From contig NZ_VFQF01000003.1 in NCBI RefSeq assembly GCF_006717145.1, positions 372,001-436,000 on the forward strand: a DNA stretch of 64,000 nucleotides, written 5' to 3'. The notes under the pieces are model-generated. The model searched no databases, was not told where the DNA came from, and was given only the letters and a program-made list of their open reading frames with translations. Source of the stretch: Humibacillus xanthopallidus. Lineage in GTDB: Bacteria > Actinomycetota > Actinomycetes > Actinomycetales > Dermatophilaceae. The position numbers and the translations under genes were made by a program. Shown here piece by piece: positions 14,646 to 24,830 of this stretch. Positions within the stretch are counted from its first letter, which is position 1. The number at the start of each line of letters is the position of its first letter.

Positions 14646-17576
14646 TCAGCCGCCCACCCCCCGCGAGACGCGGATCGTCAGCGGCTGCCCCGGCAGCAGC
14701 AGGGTGCCGCTGGCGGGGATCGTGCCGAGCACGGTGTTCTTCCGTATGCCGGGCGCGTCCTCCTCGATGACCGTGACCGGCACGCCCGCGTCCGTCGCGA
14801 GCCGTGTGACCTTCGTCAGCGTCGCGCCCGAGAAGTCCTCGATCCGGAAGCGGGTGAAGTTCGGACCCGGCTTGTCGCCGCCGAACCAGAACCACATCTC
14901 GAAGCGGCCCCCGGCGATGTCGTCGGTCGTCGGCAGCCGCAGGACGGTCTGCCCCTGCACGGACTGCGTGATCGCGTGCCCGTTGAGGTGGCGCTCGGGG
15001 TTGCGCGCGTCCATGATCGCCCAGCCGTCGAGCTGGAAGCGCATGCGGATCGGCAGGGCGGGCAAGCCGAGCCGGTTGTTGGCCTCGAAGCCGATGAGGC
15101 GCTCGCGCACCCGCCCCAGAACGCTGTCGAGGGGCAGCTTGCTGCGCCACAGGATGACGTTCTTGCGGGCGATGAGCTCGCCGACGAGCTCGACGGTCTG
15201 CAGGGCGAAGGACTGGTCGCTCCACTGGTCGAGCTCCGGTGGGGTCGGCCACGGCAGGTCCATGAGGACGCGACCGACCGGCTTGCCGCCCACGCTCTCG
15301 GGCAGCACGAGCGAGTCGAGGGTGATGACGATCCCCGAGACGAGGTCGGCGACGTCGACGACGGCGTCGTTCTCGAAGGCCGACCCGTTGAGGAAGGCCG
15401 TCTCGACGACGTGCATGCCGAGCGCGCCGGCCACGGAGACGTCGAGCTGCGCCGACACCTTGACGGGGGCGAGGGCGAGCCCGTCGACCGTGAGGGTCAG
15501 CACGTCGCTGCGCCCCTGCGCGAAGGACGGCTGCCACACGAAGGCGGCCACACCGGTGGCATCGGGCTCCACCGCGTCGGTCGACCCGGCGCCCGTGCCG
15601 GTCAGGGTGGGCGGCACGGCCGCCCCCTCCTGCGATGCGAGCACGAGGGCGCCGTCCGTGCCCTGGGCGACGACCTTGACGCGGGCCGGCCCGCAGGGGC
15701 TGTCGACGGCCACGCGCACGAGCTGCGGCACCGTCACTCCCTCGGACGACACCTCCTGGCCGTCGCCGCCGAGCAGGCGCAGTGTGGGGGTCGTCGCGAG
15801 CTGGGCGAGCGCGTCCTGCACGGTGCGCGTGCCGGCGAAGGCGTCGCACGCCGGCTGCCACTGCACCTCCGACGCGATGCTGAGCCGGCCGCTGACGACG
15901 ACGGCGACGTCGACGGGGCTGCTCGTGTCGTCGAGGCGCTGGGCGGTCAGGATCTGCGTCGACGCACCGGTCGCATCGAGCGTCCACCGCACGGCGGCGA
16001 CGCCGTCGGACCCGGTCAGGACGACACCGCCGGCCGGTGGCGAGCCCGAGACCGCCTCGCGCAGCGTGCCGCCCGCCGGGGTGAAGCGGACGGGGGCACC
16101 CTCGACGGGCAGGCCGCCGTTGCGCACGACCACCCGCACGGGGGCGTCGAGCTCGTCGCCCGGCATCGCCTCCTGGCCGTCGCCGCCGACGAGGTCGATG
16201 GTGACGAGCCCGGTGAGCGGCGGGAAGAGGTGCCGGCAGTCGGACTCGAGGGTCCACGACGTGCCGGTGCGCCGCAGGATGCCGAGAGGCGCGTGGTGGT
16301 GTATCGGCCCGACCGGCGGCCGGGGCGAGGGGGTCGGCGAGTCCCACGGCCAGTCGAGCGTGCCCTGCCGGGCGCTCGTGCCGTAGGCGAGGCGGGCCGT
16401 GCGCGCCGGGATGAGCCAGAAGTCGCCGACGCTCGGCGTGCCGCCGGCGGGGAAGGCGACGGTGATGCCGCCCTCGAGGTCGGTCGGCGCGGTCGAGAGC
16501 GTGCTCGGGCCGCCGTCCCAGCGGCGCACGACCGGTGCCCGCCCGAGGGACGGCACGCTCGTGGGCGCCCCGGCGAGCCAGGCCACGTGGGTGACGAGGT
16601 CGATGACGGGGCCGACGCGGGCGAGGAAGCCGGGCAGCCCGCGCAGCTGGCGGTCGGAGCTCGTGACCTCGACGAGGTCGTCCTGTCGGATGCTCAGCTC
16701 CTCGTCGCGGCCCACCCGGTCGAGTGTCAGGGCGGCATCCATGCCGGGCTCGGTCGTCGTGCCGATCTGCACGAGTCCCGCTGTGACAGAGCCGTTCTCG
16801 CGTGACCAGACGAAGCGGGGCTGAGGTGTGACCGAGCAGATCTCGACGCGGTAGAGCTGGTTCTCGAGCCGCTGGTAGCCGCCACCAGACGTGATCTGGC
16901 ACGGGTCGGCGTCGGGGGCTGCCTCGCGCAAGCGAGCGACCATGAGGCGCGGCGAGACCTCGGCGACGTCGTCCAGTTGCGAGCACACCTCGGCTCCGCC
17001 GAGGCGCGTCAGCGACACCTGCCAGGCGGTCTGCTGGCGCATCGCCGTGTCGGGACCGCCGAGCGCCGACTCGAGCAGTTCGGGCCGCTCGTCGGGGCTG
17101 ACGGTGCGCTCGAAGACGTCGAGGTAGGCGGCATACCTGCCGTCGCCGTCGGCCGCGGGCGGCTCCTCGAGGCCGGGGCTCGCCCCCGCACCGGTGCCGA
17201 TGGTGGGGCGGAAGGGCTGGTCGGCGAGCGGCCACGCGCCGGCGGCTGCCGGGGTCGCCGGGTCGGGCGCCGACTCGGCGAGCACGCCGTCGACGTAGTA
17301 GTGGCCGGGCGTCACGCCCAGCCGGGCCCACGGGGCTGCCGAGGGCTCCAGGCCGTTGGTGAGGTCGACGATCGCGAAGGGCCCGAGCCCGCCGTCGAGG
17401 GGTGCGGGGCCGCCGCTCGCCCCGACGATGTCGGCCGTGCGGGCCGTGTCGTGGTGGGCCGTGATGGCGGCCTGCTCGTTCCAGTCGGAGTCGAGCAGCA
17501 CCCGCCCCTGCTGCAGGAGCACCGACCGGTAGGCGAAGGCAGGATCGTGGGTCCAGCGGGTGAGGTCTGCGTGCAT
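14646..17576 (-). CDS. DUF6519 eCIS protein, possible fibre or spike-periphery protein
   Basis: This encodes 976 aa. The ATG at 17576 lies 2 nt after the preceding stop, with GGGAG overlapping that stop. The opening MHADLTRWTHDPAFAYRSVLLQQGRVLLDSDWNEQ is the DUF6519 signature found in phage-like and eCIS baseplate operons. The middle (about 480-760) contains repeated Ig-like segments (ITVAFPAGGTPSVGD, LVTIDLVGGDGQEAMPGDELDAPVRVVV, LRLLGGDGQEVSSEGVTVPQLVRV). The end (about 905-976) resembles a PASTA-like domain (VTRLATDAGVPVTVIEED, LTIRVSRG). Size and domain repetition suit a target-contacting appendage, which the locus otherwise lacks. Confidence 0.82.
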   Translation of the reverse strand: MHADLTRWTHDPAFAYRSVLLQQGRVLLDSDWNEQAAITAHHDTARTADIVGASGGPAPLDGGLGPFAIVDLTNGLEPSAAPWARLGVTPGHYYVDGVLAESAPDPATPAAAGAWPLADQPFRPTIGTGAGASPGLEEPPAADGDGRYAAYLDVFERTVSPDERPELLESALGGPDTAMRQQTAWQVSLTRLGGAEVCSQLDDVAEVSPRLMVARLREAAPDADPCQITSGGGYQRLENQLYRVEICSVTPQPRFVWSRENGSVTAGLVQIGTTTEPGMDAALTLDRVGRDEELSIRQDDLVEVTSSDRQLRGLPGFLARVGPVIDLVTHVAWLAGAPTSVPSLGRAPVVRRWDGGPSTLSTAPTDLEGGITVAFPAGGTPSVGDFWLIPARTARLAYGTSARQGTLDWPWDSPTPSPRPPVGPIHHHAPLGILRRTGTSWTLESDCRHLFPPLTGLVTIDLVGGDGQEAMPGDELDAPVRVVVRNGGLPVEGAPVRFTPAGGTLREAVSGSPPAGGVVLTGSDGVAAVRWTLDATGASTQILTAQRLDDTSSPVDVAVVVSGRLSIASEVQWQPACDAFAGTRTVQDALAQLATTPTLRLLGGDGQEVSSEGVTVPQLVRVAVDSPCGPARVKVVAQGTDGALVLASQEGAAVPPTLTGTGAGSTDAVEPDATGVAAFVWQPSFAQGRSDVLTLTVDGLALAPVKVSAQLDVSVAGALGMHVVETAFLNGSAFENDAVVDVADLVSGIVITLDSLVLPESVGGKPVGRVLMDLPWPTPPELDQWSDQSFALQTVELVGELIARKNVILWRSKLPLDSVLGRVRERLIGFEANNRLGLPALPIRMRFQLDGWAIMDARNPERHLNGHAITQSVQGQTVLRLPTTDDIAGGRFEMWFWFGGDKPGPNFTRFRIEDFSGATLTKVTRLATDAGVPVTVIEEDAPGIRKNTVLGTIPASGTLLLPGQPLTIRVSRGVGG

Positions 17577-17578
17577 GG

Positions 17579-19768
17579 TCAGCTCCCGAACATTCCGATC
17601 TGCATGCCCGCGGGGACGTAGGGCGCGACGAGCCGTCGCGCGGCGTCCATCCGTTGCGGACGGCGGAGGTGGTGGTGGACGCCCATCTCGGACCCGAACT
17701 CGCCGCCGTGCCGGATCGACACGGGGGCGCTCGGGGCGAGGCTGGGATAGAACGGCGAGCCCGGCTGCGTGGAGAGGTAGCTGGGTGCGATCGCGGTCGT
17801 GGCATCGGCGGCCGGCACGCACCGGAAGCGTCGCGGCACGCGTGAGCCGGGTGCGATGTAGCTGAAGCGGGCGCACCCGACCTGGCGGTCGACCACGGTG
17901 ACGATGCCGTCGCAGATGCTCGAGGTGACCTCGAGCCAGCGGCAGCCCACGTCACCGAAGAGCGTCGAGCCGACGACATCGAGGTGGGCGCCGGGGGCAG
18001 CGACGGCAGCCGTCACCGACGTCAGGGCCGGGTCGACGACGCTGTCGACGACGAGCACCTCGGGCACCGTGTCGACGAGGTCGAGCGAGCCGACGACGCT
18101 GCGGCGCAGGGCGACTGCCAGCTCTCGGTTGGCGCCGGGTGCCCCGGAGCGCACCCGCACCCGTCCGGCCACCGTGCACTGGCTGAGGGTGAGCGACCCG
18201 AGGTCGCCGGGCTCGACGACGACGTCGCCCTCGACGACGAAGCCGTCGAGCAGCAGGCTCGCACCCCCGGCGCCGGTCACGTGGAGGTCGCCGAGCACGT
18301 GGGGCCGCAGCCCCTCGGGGGAGTAGACCCCCGGCACCGGCGCCTCGATGTCGCCGTTCAGCAGTTGTCGGCCGCGCCAGTGGGCGGCGACGAGCACGAG
18401 GCGGCTCTCGGCCGGGAGCGTGACGGTGAGGTCTGCGGCATACGTCTCGCTGTCGGCGACCGACACGACCTGCGTGATGCCGACGAGCCGGCGCGCGGGG
18501 TCGGCCCAGCCGGCGTCGACCTCGGCGATCGCGTCGGTGATGCTCACCTCGACGCCGGGGGCGGCGGGTCCGGTGCGGACGAGCACCTGCGCACCGACGC
18601 GGTCCCGGACGGGCACGGGCTCCTCGTCGGTGCGGTCGAGGTCACCGGTGAAGGGGTCGGCGGCAAGGGCCGTGTCGTGGCCGAGCGTGCGGTCGTAGGT
18701 GCCGGCGCCGACGTCGGCGACGGCGCCGTAGGCGTGGTCGAGATGGAGCGAGGCCGGGTCGGTGGGCACGCCGTCGAGGTGCGGGTGGAGCAGTCCTCGC
18801 ACGGCATCGACCATGACCTGCCAGCCCGTCAGCGGCGAACCGCCGCTCGTCGCGAGGTCCTCGAGACCGCACACGCGGATCCGCTCGGGCGCCAGCGGGC
18901 CGTCGCCCTCGACGCTGACCGCGATCGGCAGGTCCTCGCCCGGCAGCCCCGCCCGCGCCGCGACGAGCGCGGCGAGCAGCCGCCGGGGCCGCAGCGGCAC
19001 CGGCAGGTCCGACTCGGTCGCGAGGTGCTCGATCGCCTCCTCGGTCGTCGGCACGGCGAAGAGCGGCGCCTCTGCGCCGAGCGGGTGCACGCTCCACGCG
19101 TCGGTGAGCCGGCGAGCCGGCACGCCGGTCGCGTCGTGCACCTGCGTCGGGAAGACGAAGACGCCGATGCCGCGGATGCCGAAGCGGCCGCGCCCGCCGA
19201 TGGTGCTGGGGTCGATGGGCCGCACCTCACCGGTGTGGGCGAAGCGGGTGAGCGAGCCCCCGGCGAGGCGGGGCGACTCGAGCTCGGCGCTCGCCGCGTC
19301 GCGCACCGACCCGACCGCGGGGCGCTCGAGGTGCACGTGGTTGACGTGGGTCGTGGCGGCGAGGAGGCGATACTCCTCGACTGCCCGGGTCGGCCAGCCG
19401 GTGACGTCGCGCACGACCTGCTCGACGACCGCGACCGTGCCCTTGCGCTTGCGGTAGGCGACGGTGTTGGCGACGACGGCGCGGCGGCTGACGCCCGCGC
19501 CCGTCTCGGCGCCGAGGTCGCCCGGCAGGCCGATGAGACCGACGAGGTCGGCGATGTAGGGGACGACCCACTCCGGGCAGGTCTCGATGAACCACGAGTC
19601 GTAGAGCCGCTGCACGTCGTCCTCGACGACGGCCAGCTCGCCGGCGACCGCCTCGAGCAGCGCCCGCAGCAGCCCGCCGTTCTCCGCGTCGCGCTCGACG
19701 ACGTGGGGCGGCAGCAGACCCTCGAGGTATGCCGTCCGGTCGGCTCGGCGGGCAGCTGACGTCGTCAT
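17579..19768 (-). CDS. eCIS baseplate protein, Tail_P2_I family (Cis12-like)
   Basis: This encodes 729 aa, ATGA-coupled to the preceding baseplate gene. The N-terminus (residues 1-110) is typical of the P2 gpI-like tail family: YLEGLLPPHVVERD, LLRALLEAVAGELAVVEDDVQRLYDSWFIETCPEWVVPYIADLVGL, then VANTVAYRKRKGTVAVVEQVVRDVTGW. The rest is beta-rich, with a run of short parallel-type strands (residues about 480-640: VLGDLHVTGAGGASLLLDGFVVEGDVVVEPGDLGSLTLSQCTVAG and onward) that looks like a right-handed beta-helix. It probably forms part of the baseplate wedge, next to the gp6-like proteins. Confidence 0.9.
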   Translation of the reverse strand: MTTSAARRADRTAYLEGLLPPHVVERDAENGGLLRALLEAVAGELAVVEDDVQRLYDSWFIETCPEWVVPYIADLVGLIGLPGDLGAETGAGVSRRAVVANTVAYRKRKGTVAVVEQVVRDVTGWPTRAVEEYRLLAATTHVNHVHLERPAVGSVRDAASAELESPRLAGGSLTRFAHTGEVRPIDPSTIGGRGRFGIRGIGVFVFPTQVHDATGVPARRLTDAWSVHPLGAEAPLFAVPTTEEAIEHLATESDLPVPLRPRRLLAALVAARAGLPGEDLPIAVSVEGDGPLAPERIRVCGLEDLATSGGSPLTGWQVMVDAVRGLLHPHLDGVPTDPASLHLDHAYGAVADVGAGTYDRTLGHDTALAADPFTGDLDRTDEEPVPVRDRVGAQVLVRTGPAAPGVEVSITDAIAEVDAGWADPARRLVGITQVVSVADSETYAADLTVTLPAESRLVLVAAHWRGRQLLNGDIEAPVPGVYSPEGLRPHVLGDLHVTGAGGASLLLDGFVVEGDVVVEPGDLGSLTLSQCTVAGRVRVRSGAPGANRELAVALRRSVVGSLDLVDTVPEVLVVDSVVDPALTSVTAAVAAPGAHLDVVGSTLFGDVGCRWLEVTSSICDGIVTVVDRQVGCARFSYIAPGSRVPRRFRCVPAADATTAIAPSYLSTQPGSPFYPSLAPSAPVSIRHGGEFGSEMGVHHHLRRPQRMDAARRLVAPYVPAGMQIGMFGS

Positions 19769-22293
19769 CGCGCCACCACCTGCACGTCGAGCAGGGGCGC
19801 TGTCAGCCGCAGCGCCTGGGCGGGCAGGAGCCGGGGCGCGGCCGCGGGTGAGCCGGCGGGCGGACCCCAGCGGCCGGGTTCGGCGACGAGCAGGTCGTCG
19901 ACCGGGCCACCGGTCAGCTCCGGCATCGTGACCGACACGACGCCGGGCACGGCGGCCGCGACGACGAGCACGGCCGATGCGGCGAGCGGAGTCGCGAGCT
20001 CCATCGACCCGAAGGCCGCGAGCAGCGCGGTCTCGACGGCGGCCCGCACGAGCGGCACCTCGAAGTGGGGGTCGACGTCGATGCGCAGGCCGGCGCCGAC
20101 GTCGACGACCTCGGCCGGCAGCACCACCCTCGGCGCCCGGGTCTCCCGCGCACCGTCGAGCGTGTCGCGCAGGGCGGTGACGAGGGAGTCGGCGGGAGCC
20201 TCGCCCGTCGAGGCCAGCACGGAGACGACGACGGTGTCGATGCGGCCGTCCCAGACGAGGTCGGCGCGGGCCCGGCCGATGCCGGAGTAGCCCCGGGCGA
20301 AGTCCTCGTAGTCGGTGACCGACACAGCGCGGTCGAGGGTGCGCACCCGTTGCGGCGCCGTGAGCCGCGCCTCCTCGAGCGTCTCGGACGGCGCCCAGTC
20401 GTGGGCCGGGCCGAGGTTGGTGACCGAGGCGATGCCGCGCGGTTTGCGCACGGGCAGGCGCACCTGGTCGGGCTCGGCCGCGCCGTCCTCGCCGATGCCG
20501 ACGCGGTAGGTCGCGCGCACGTTCTCGGCGCCGGTCGGCAGGCGCGAGCCGTGCACCCCGTCGCCGAAGGTGACTGTCGTCGTGCCCGACTCGGCCTGGC
20601 GCACGATGTAGACGCGGTCGCGCGGACCCGCCTCGAAGAGGGAGTCGACGCGGGTCCACTCGACATCCTCGACGCGCACCTCGAGCGCCGGCACGGCGCC
20701 GCTGGCCGCGGTCGTCGAGCGCACGAAGGTCAGCGGCGGGCGGCGCAGGTCGAAGGAGGCGAACGCGCGGCGCCCGTCTCCGCTGCCGAGCACCTGCTCC
20801 ACCGTCTCACCGTGCGTTGCGACGGCCACGTTGGCCCGCACCCGCACGGTGCCGGAGTGGTAGGCGTTCATGAGCGGTGGGTCGACGGTGATCGTCATGA
20901 CGCCGTCGACGCTCGAGGCTGCAGCGGTGAGTCGCGTTGCCTCGACAGCGGATTCGTCGGTGTCGGTCGTGCCGGTCACGACGATCTCGCGGCCCTTGGG
21001 CAGGACCGGATCGGTGGGCACGAGGTCGAGGACGTGGCCGCCACCGGGGGCGGTGCTGCCGACGAGGTCGGGCCGAGGCATCCACGAGGCCGGCAGCTCG
21101 CGCGACACGGCGTGCACGAGCGCGTGGTTGCGGTCGAAGTCGTCGAGGTGCTCCGAGATGTCGAGCGTGACCCGCGTCAGCTTGCCCGACAGGGCGTACT
21201 TCGTCGCGCCGTCGGGCGTGACCGACTCGACCTGGTAGGCCTCGGTGTGCCCCGGCTGCTCGAGCACCACCCAGGACCCCGGCACGATGGCCGGCACGTC
21301 GCCGTCGATCTCGAGCCGGCGGTCGCCGGCCTTGAGAGCGAAGTCTGCCCAAGAGGTGACCTTGGTGCTGTCGAGGAGCGCCGGGTCGGGGGCGTTCCAG
21401 CCGAAGAGGTTGAGACGCTGGCCCAGCCGATGGACACGGACGTCCTTCTCCGCGACGAGGTTGCGTGACCGGCGGTAGCCGAGCGGCCGGTCGAGGGTGA
21501 GCCGGGTCCACCCCGGGGTGTGCGGCGGGTCGACGTCGACCGCGGTGACGCGCCGGAAGTCCCACTTCTCGTGCGCATCGCTGTGGGCGTCGCCCTCGGC
21601 GACACCGGCCCGCTCGCTGCCGACGACGAGCACGCGGTCGTCGACCTTGACGCCCGAGGTCGTCGTGTCGAGCCAGACGGTGTCGATGCCGAAGCCGAAG
21701 GGCTGCGGGGTGCGGTCGTATGCCGCCACCGAGTTCCACGACCCCCGGGCCTCGAGCTCGGCCGTCGTCTCGAAGGTCTGGGGCAGCTTGCCCGGGGCGG
21801 GGACCGTCTGGACCGGCGTGTCCTCGGGCACGACGACGACCTCCGGCGAGCCCGGGGCCGTCTCGACGTCGAAGGCGAGCTCGGCCTGGGCGGACACTCC
21901 CGGCCGCAGCTCGTAGCCGAGGCTCCGGGCCTGCTGGCGCACCGAGTCGCGCTCGGTCGCGGTGCGCAGGAAGCCCTCCTGGGCGATCCGCTCGGTGTAG
22001 AAGGAGACGACGTCGGTGACGACGGCCCACGTGTCGAGCAGGGCGATGGCGGGGTCGTCGGTGCCCTGGTGCGAGAGACTGCGGATGTCGAGCGGCTGGC
22101 TGTCGCCGGCGAGCCACGACCGCATCCGGGAGAGTGCGGCACCGTGGGGCGCGGTGCGCCAGTGCAGCTCCGACTGGCCCGGGAGGTTGGCTGCGGCGAG
22201 CTCGTCGACGCAGCCCGAGCAGCCCGAGCAGCCCGAACCGCCGGAGCACGCCGTGCCCGAGGTGCCCGACGTGCAGGAGCAGTCGGCCGTCAT
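19765..22293 (-). CDS. eCIS baseplate wedge protein, gp6/gpJ-like (Cis11-like), Cys-rich N-terminus
   Basis: This encodes 842 aa with ATGA overlaps at both ends. It has the layout of putative baseplate assembly proteins. Residues 40-110 hold LHWRTAPHGAALSRMRSWL and DPAIALLDTWAVVTDVVSFYTERIAQEGFLRTATERDSVRQQARSLGYELRPG. A central beta domain includes VTFGDGVHGSRLPTGAENVRATYRVGIG. A C-terminal gp6/J domain includes RAVSVTDYEDFARGYSGIGRARADLVW. It should form the baseplate wedge that triggers sheath contraction. Unusually, the first 28 residues hold six cysteines in CSC, C, CSGCSGC spacing that the core fold does not need. Confidence 0.92.
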   Translation of the reverse strand: MTADCSCTSGTSGTACSGGSGCSGCSGCVDELAAANLPGQSELHWRTAPHGAALSRMRSWLAGDSQPLDIRSLSHQGTDDPAIALLDTWAVVTDVVSFYTERIAQEGFLRTATERDSVRQQARSLGYELRPGVSAQAELAFDVETAPGSPEVVVVPEDTPVQTVPAPGKLPQTFETTAELEARGSWNSVAAYDRTPQPFGFGIDTVWLDTTTSGVKVDDRVLVVGSERAGVAEGDAHSDAHEKWDFRRVTAVDVDPPHTPGWTRLTLDRPLGYRRSRNLVAEKDVRVHRLGQRLNLFGWNAPDPALLDSTKVTSWADFALKAGDRRLEIDGDVPAIVPGSWVVLEQPGHTEAYQVESVTPDGATKYALSGKLTRVTLDISEHLDDFDRNHALVHAVSRELPASWMPRPDLVGSTAPGGGHVLDLVPTDPVLPKGREIVVTGTTDTDESAVEATRLTAAASSVDGVMTITVDPPLMNAYHSGTVRVRANVAVATHGETVEQVLGSGDGRRAFASFDLRRPPLTFVRSTTAASGAVPALEVRVEDVEWTRVDSLFEAGPRDRVYIVRQAESGTTTVTFGDGVHGSRLPTGAENVRATYRVGIGEDGAAEPDQVRLPVRKPRGIASVTNLGPAHDWAPSETLEEARLTAPQRVRTLDRAVSVTDYEDFARGYSGIGRARADLVWDGRIDTVVVSVLASTGEAPADSLVTALRDTLDGARETRAPRVVLPAEVVDVGAGLRIDVDPHFEVPLVRAAVETALLAAFGSMELATPLAASAVLVVAAAVPGVVSVTMPELTGGPVDDLLVAEPGRWGPPAGSPAAAPRLLPAQALRLTAPLLDVQVVAR

Positions 22294-24830
22294 GACCCAC
22301 CTCCGAGGGAGATCTCGATGTGCCCCGCCTCGGGGTTGTTGACGTCGCTGTCGCAGCGCAGCAGCTCGCGCGGCGCCATGGGCAGCTCGCCGGCCTCTAG
22401 GGAGGCCGCCGCGTCGAAGGCCGAGGCGCCGGCGCGGGCGAAGCGGGTGAGCTCGACCCAGGCCAGGCCGTCGACCGTCATCGCCGCGGCGACGACGTCG
22501 GACAGGCGCAGCGGCTGGCCGAAGGTGAAGCGGTCGGGGTGGAAGAAGCCGCGGCGGCCGTCACGCCGCAGCCCCGACGTGAAGGTCTCGCGGAGCAGCT
22601 GCTCGACGTCGGCCCGCAGGTGCCCGGGCAGGACGCACCCGCCGAGCCCGATCTCGAGGGCGACGTAGACCGGGCGCTCGAGCTCGACGTCGATGCCTGC
22701 CATCCGGCGCACCTCGAGGGCGGCGATGACGCCGGGCAGCAGTGCCGGGTCGTCGGCGTGGGCGGCGACGGGGTCGACTGTCACCTCCTGGGCGTACCAG
22801 GACCCCGACCACCGCCGCCTCGCGACGGCGCGCTGCACGCCGGGGTCCTGCTCGGCCACGACGGCGTAGTCGGCGGAGGTCACGGCGCGCAGCTGCTCGC
22901 GGAAGGCCGCCGGAGCGAGCTGGCGCACCTGCTCGAGCCGCTCGGGGTCGGTGCCCCCGGTTCCGGGCAGCGGGTTCCACACCGTGACGACGGCGCCCGC
23001 GCCGACCGGGTCCCGGCCGTCGGCCAGGGCGAGCAGGCGCACGAGGCGATCGGGTGCGACGTTGCCCGCCACGCCACCGCCGACGCGGTAGGTCGCGAGG
23101 GCGGTGGTGCCGGTCACGGGCGCGCGACCGCTCACCCCGTCGCCGAAGCGCAGCCGGCTGACGCCGCCCGGCTCGGGCTCGACGACGACGTGCGTCGCGA
23201 GACGTCCGCTGCCGAGCAGGTCGGGTTGCGGGGTCCACGTGCGCTGCCCGTCGTAGAGGTCGAGCCACGGCTCGGCGGAGCGCGCGTCGGGGCTGGCGAT
23301 GCCGGCCGCCGAGGCGGAGGTGGGGAGCGAGCGGTCGACCCGGCTGAGACCCGGCCGCTGGAGCCGTGGCCGGTAGTCGGCCGGCTCGAGCACCGTCGGC
23401 GGCACGAGCGCCTCGTCGACCACGCCGGCTCCGTGGTCGGCCACGACGACGTTGGCGAGCACCGCGGCCAGAGCCTCGTCGGTGCCGGGCGTCGTGACGA
23501 CGAGCGGTGCCGTCAGCGCGTCGGCGGCTGCCCAGCGCAGCTCCCAGACCGTGAGCGTGGGTGCGAGCGGGTCGGTGTGCGGGCGGGCGTCGGCGACGAG
23601 CCGCACGGCGAAGCGGCGTGACGGGTCTCCCTCGCGCGGCACGCCCCCGATCGGCCGGTCGGCGAGGACGACGAGGTCGCCGGCGAGCAGGCCGGGGTCT
23701 GTGCCGGACGGGGTGCTGACGAAGGCTGCCGTGGCCCCGACCTTGAGGCAGTGCGACGGGTCGCCCCAGGCGTGCACGGGCAGGGCGTTGCGCTCCGGTC
23801 GCAGGGCGAGGTCTGCGGCGGTCTCGAAGACGGTGCCCCCGAGCTCGACGGCCTCGATCGGCGAGCCCACCGGGGCGCCCGGCTGGACGGGGAGGTCGGT
23901 GACCGGGGTGCCCCGCGGGAGGGTGAGGTCGGAGTCGGTCGTGAAGGCGAGCAGGGTTCGCGCCGAGCAGCCCTCGTGCACGGTGTAGTCGAGCAGCCGG
24001 GCGTGCCGGCGCACCGACGTGCGGCGCCGTGCCGTGCCGAGGTAGGCCTCGACGGCGACGGCGTCCTGCCAGTAGGCCAGCCGGTCGCCGAGCGCGGCGA
24101 AGAGCTCGACGAGCATGACCGCCGGGTCGGCGGGGTTGCGGTCGGTCCAGTCGGGCAGGAGGGTCGCGAGCCGGTCGAGCAACCGGCTGCGCAGGGCCTC
24201 GTAGTCTCGGGCGAGGTAGTCGCCCGGCAGGAGGTCCGCGACGACGGGGACGGACTCGCTGGCCGGGGCACAGTCGAGGTCGGACGGGCAGTCGACGGTG
24301 AAGGTGAAGGGCGTCGTCGACAGGGGCAGGTCGATGCCGGCGGGGGCGCCGACCCCGCCCGGGCCGACGAGGCGCAGGGTGTAGGTCGACCAGTCACCGC
24401 TGGAGCTCGTGCGCACGACGAGCGCGCGCCGGCGCTGGTCGTCGTCCGGGAGCGCCTGCTGCACGAGCTGGCGGTCGGCGGGGGTCACGCCGCTCAGCGG
24501 GTCGGTGGCGGGGGTGCCCGCCACCCCGACGACGGCGACGGCCGGGAAGGCCCAGTCGACGCGTACCGGGTTGAGGTCGGGGTCCTCACGGACGCCACCC
24601 ACCACGCGCACGACGTCGGCGGTCCAGCCCGAGGGCACCGGGCCGTTCAGCAGGTGCACGAGCAGGGTGCGCTGTGCCGGTGCTCCGGGCACTTTTCCGG
24701 GAGTGCCGTCGTGGTTCGAGAGCACCTCGAGGACGTCGATGCCGTCCAGGCCGGCGAGGTCGCGCACGAGCGCACGACGGGCCTCGAGGTCGATGTCGGC
24801 GCTGAAGGGCAGCGGCTCCGGGGGCGTCAT
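22290..24830 (-). CDS. eCIS baseplate wedge protein, baseplate J/gp47 family
   Basis: This encodes 846 aa. The ATG at 24830 follows GGAGGT and overlaps the gp25 gene stop by 4 bp. The first 150 residues include DIDLEARRALVRDLAGLDGIDVLEVL and a beta domain. Then comes DYLARDYEALRSRLLDRLATLLPDWTDRNPADPAVMLVELFAALGDRLAYWQDAVAVEAYLGTA, the typical helical core. SRLRFGDGVSGRAPVTGTTALATYRVGGGVAGNV and LRAVTSADYAVVAEQDPGVQRAVARRRW form the J domain. Two such large J-like proteins in a row (this and the next) are usual in actinobacterial eCIS. They pair as a wedge heterodimer around the hub. Confidence 0.93.
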   Translation of the reverse strand: MTPPEPLPFSADIDLEARRALVRDLAGLDGIDVLEVLSNHDGTPGKVPGAPAQRTLLVHLLNGPVPSGWTADVVRVVGGVREDPDLNPVRVDWAFPAVAVVGVAGTPATDPLSGVTPADRQLVQQALPDDDQRRRALVVRTSSSGDWSTYTLRLVGPGGVGAPAGIDLPLSTTPFTFTVDCPSDLDCAPASESVPVVADLLPGDYLARDYEALRSRLLDRLATLLPDWTDRNPADPAVMLVELFAALGDRLAYWQDAVAVEAYLGTARRRTSVRRHARLLDYTVHEGCSARTLLAFTTDSDLTLPRGTPVTDLPVQPGAPVGSPIEAVELGGTVFETAADLALRPERNALPVHAWGDPSHCLKVGATAAFVSTPSGTDPGLLAGDLVVLADRPIGGVPREGDPSRRFAVRLVADARPHTDPLAPTLTVWELRWAAADALTAPLVVTTPGTDEALAAVLANVVVADHGAGVVDEALVPPTVLEPADYRPRLQRPGLSRVDRSLPTSASAAGIASPDARSAEPWLDLYDGQRTWTPQPDLLGSGRLATHVVVEPEPGGVSRLRFGDGVSGRAPVTGTTALATYRVGGGVAGNVAPDRLVRLLALADGRDPVGAGAVVTVWNPLPGTGGTDPERLEQVRQLAPAAFREQLRAVTSADYAVVAEQDPGVQRAVARRRWSGSWYAQEVTVDPVAAHADDPALLPGVIAALEVRRMAGIDVELERPVYVALEIGLGGCVLPGHLRADVEQLLRETFTSGLRRDGRRGFFHPDRFTFGQPLRLSDVVAAAMTVDGLAWVELTRFARAGASAFDAAASLEAGELPMAPRELLRCDSDVNNPEAGHIEISLGGGS

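Noticed and set aside
14211-16805. Long plus-strand open frame (864 codons) opposite the DUF6519 gene
   Set aside because: The high GC content leaves opposite strands open. The translation has biased low-complexity composition and the minus strand encodes clear family matches with coupled starts.
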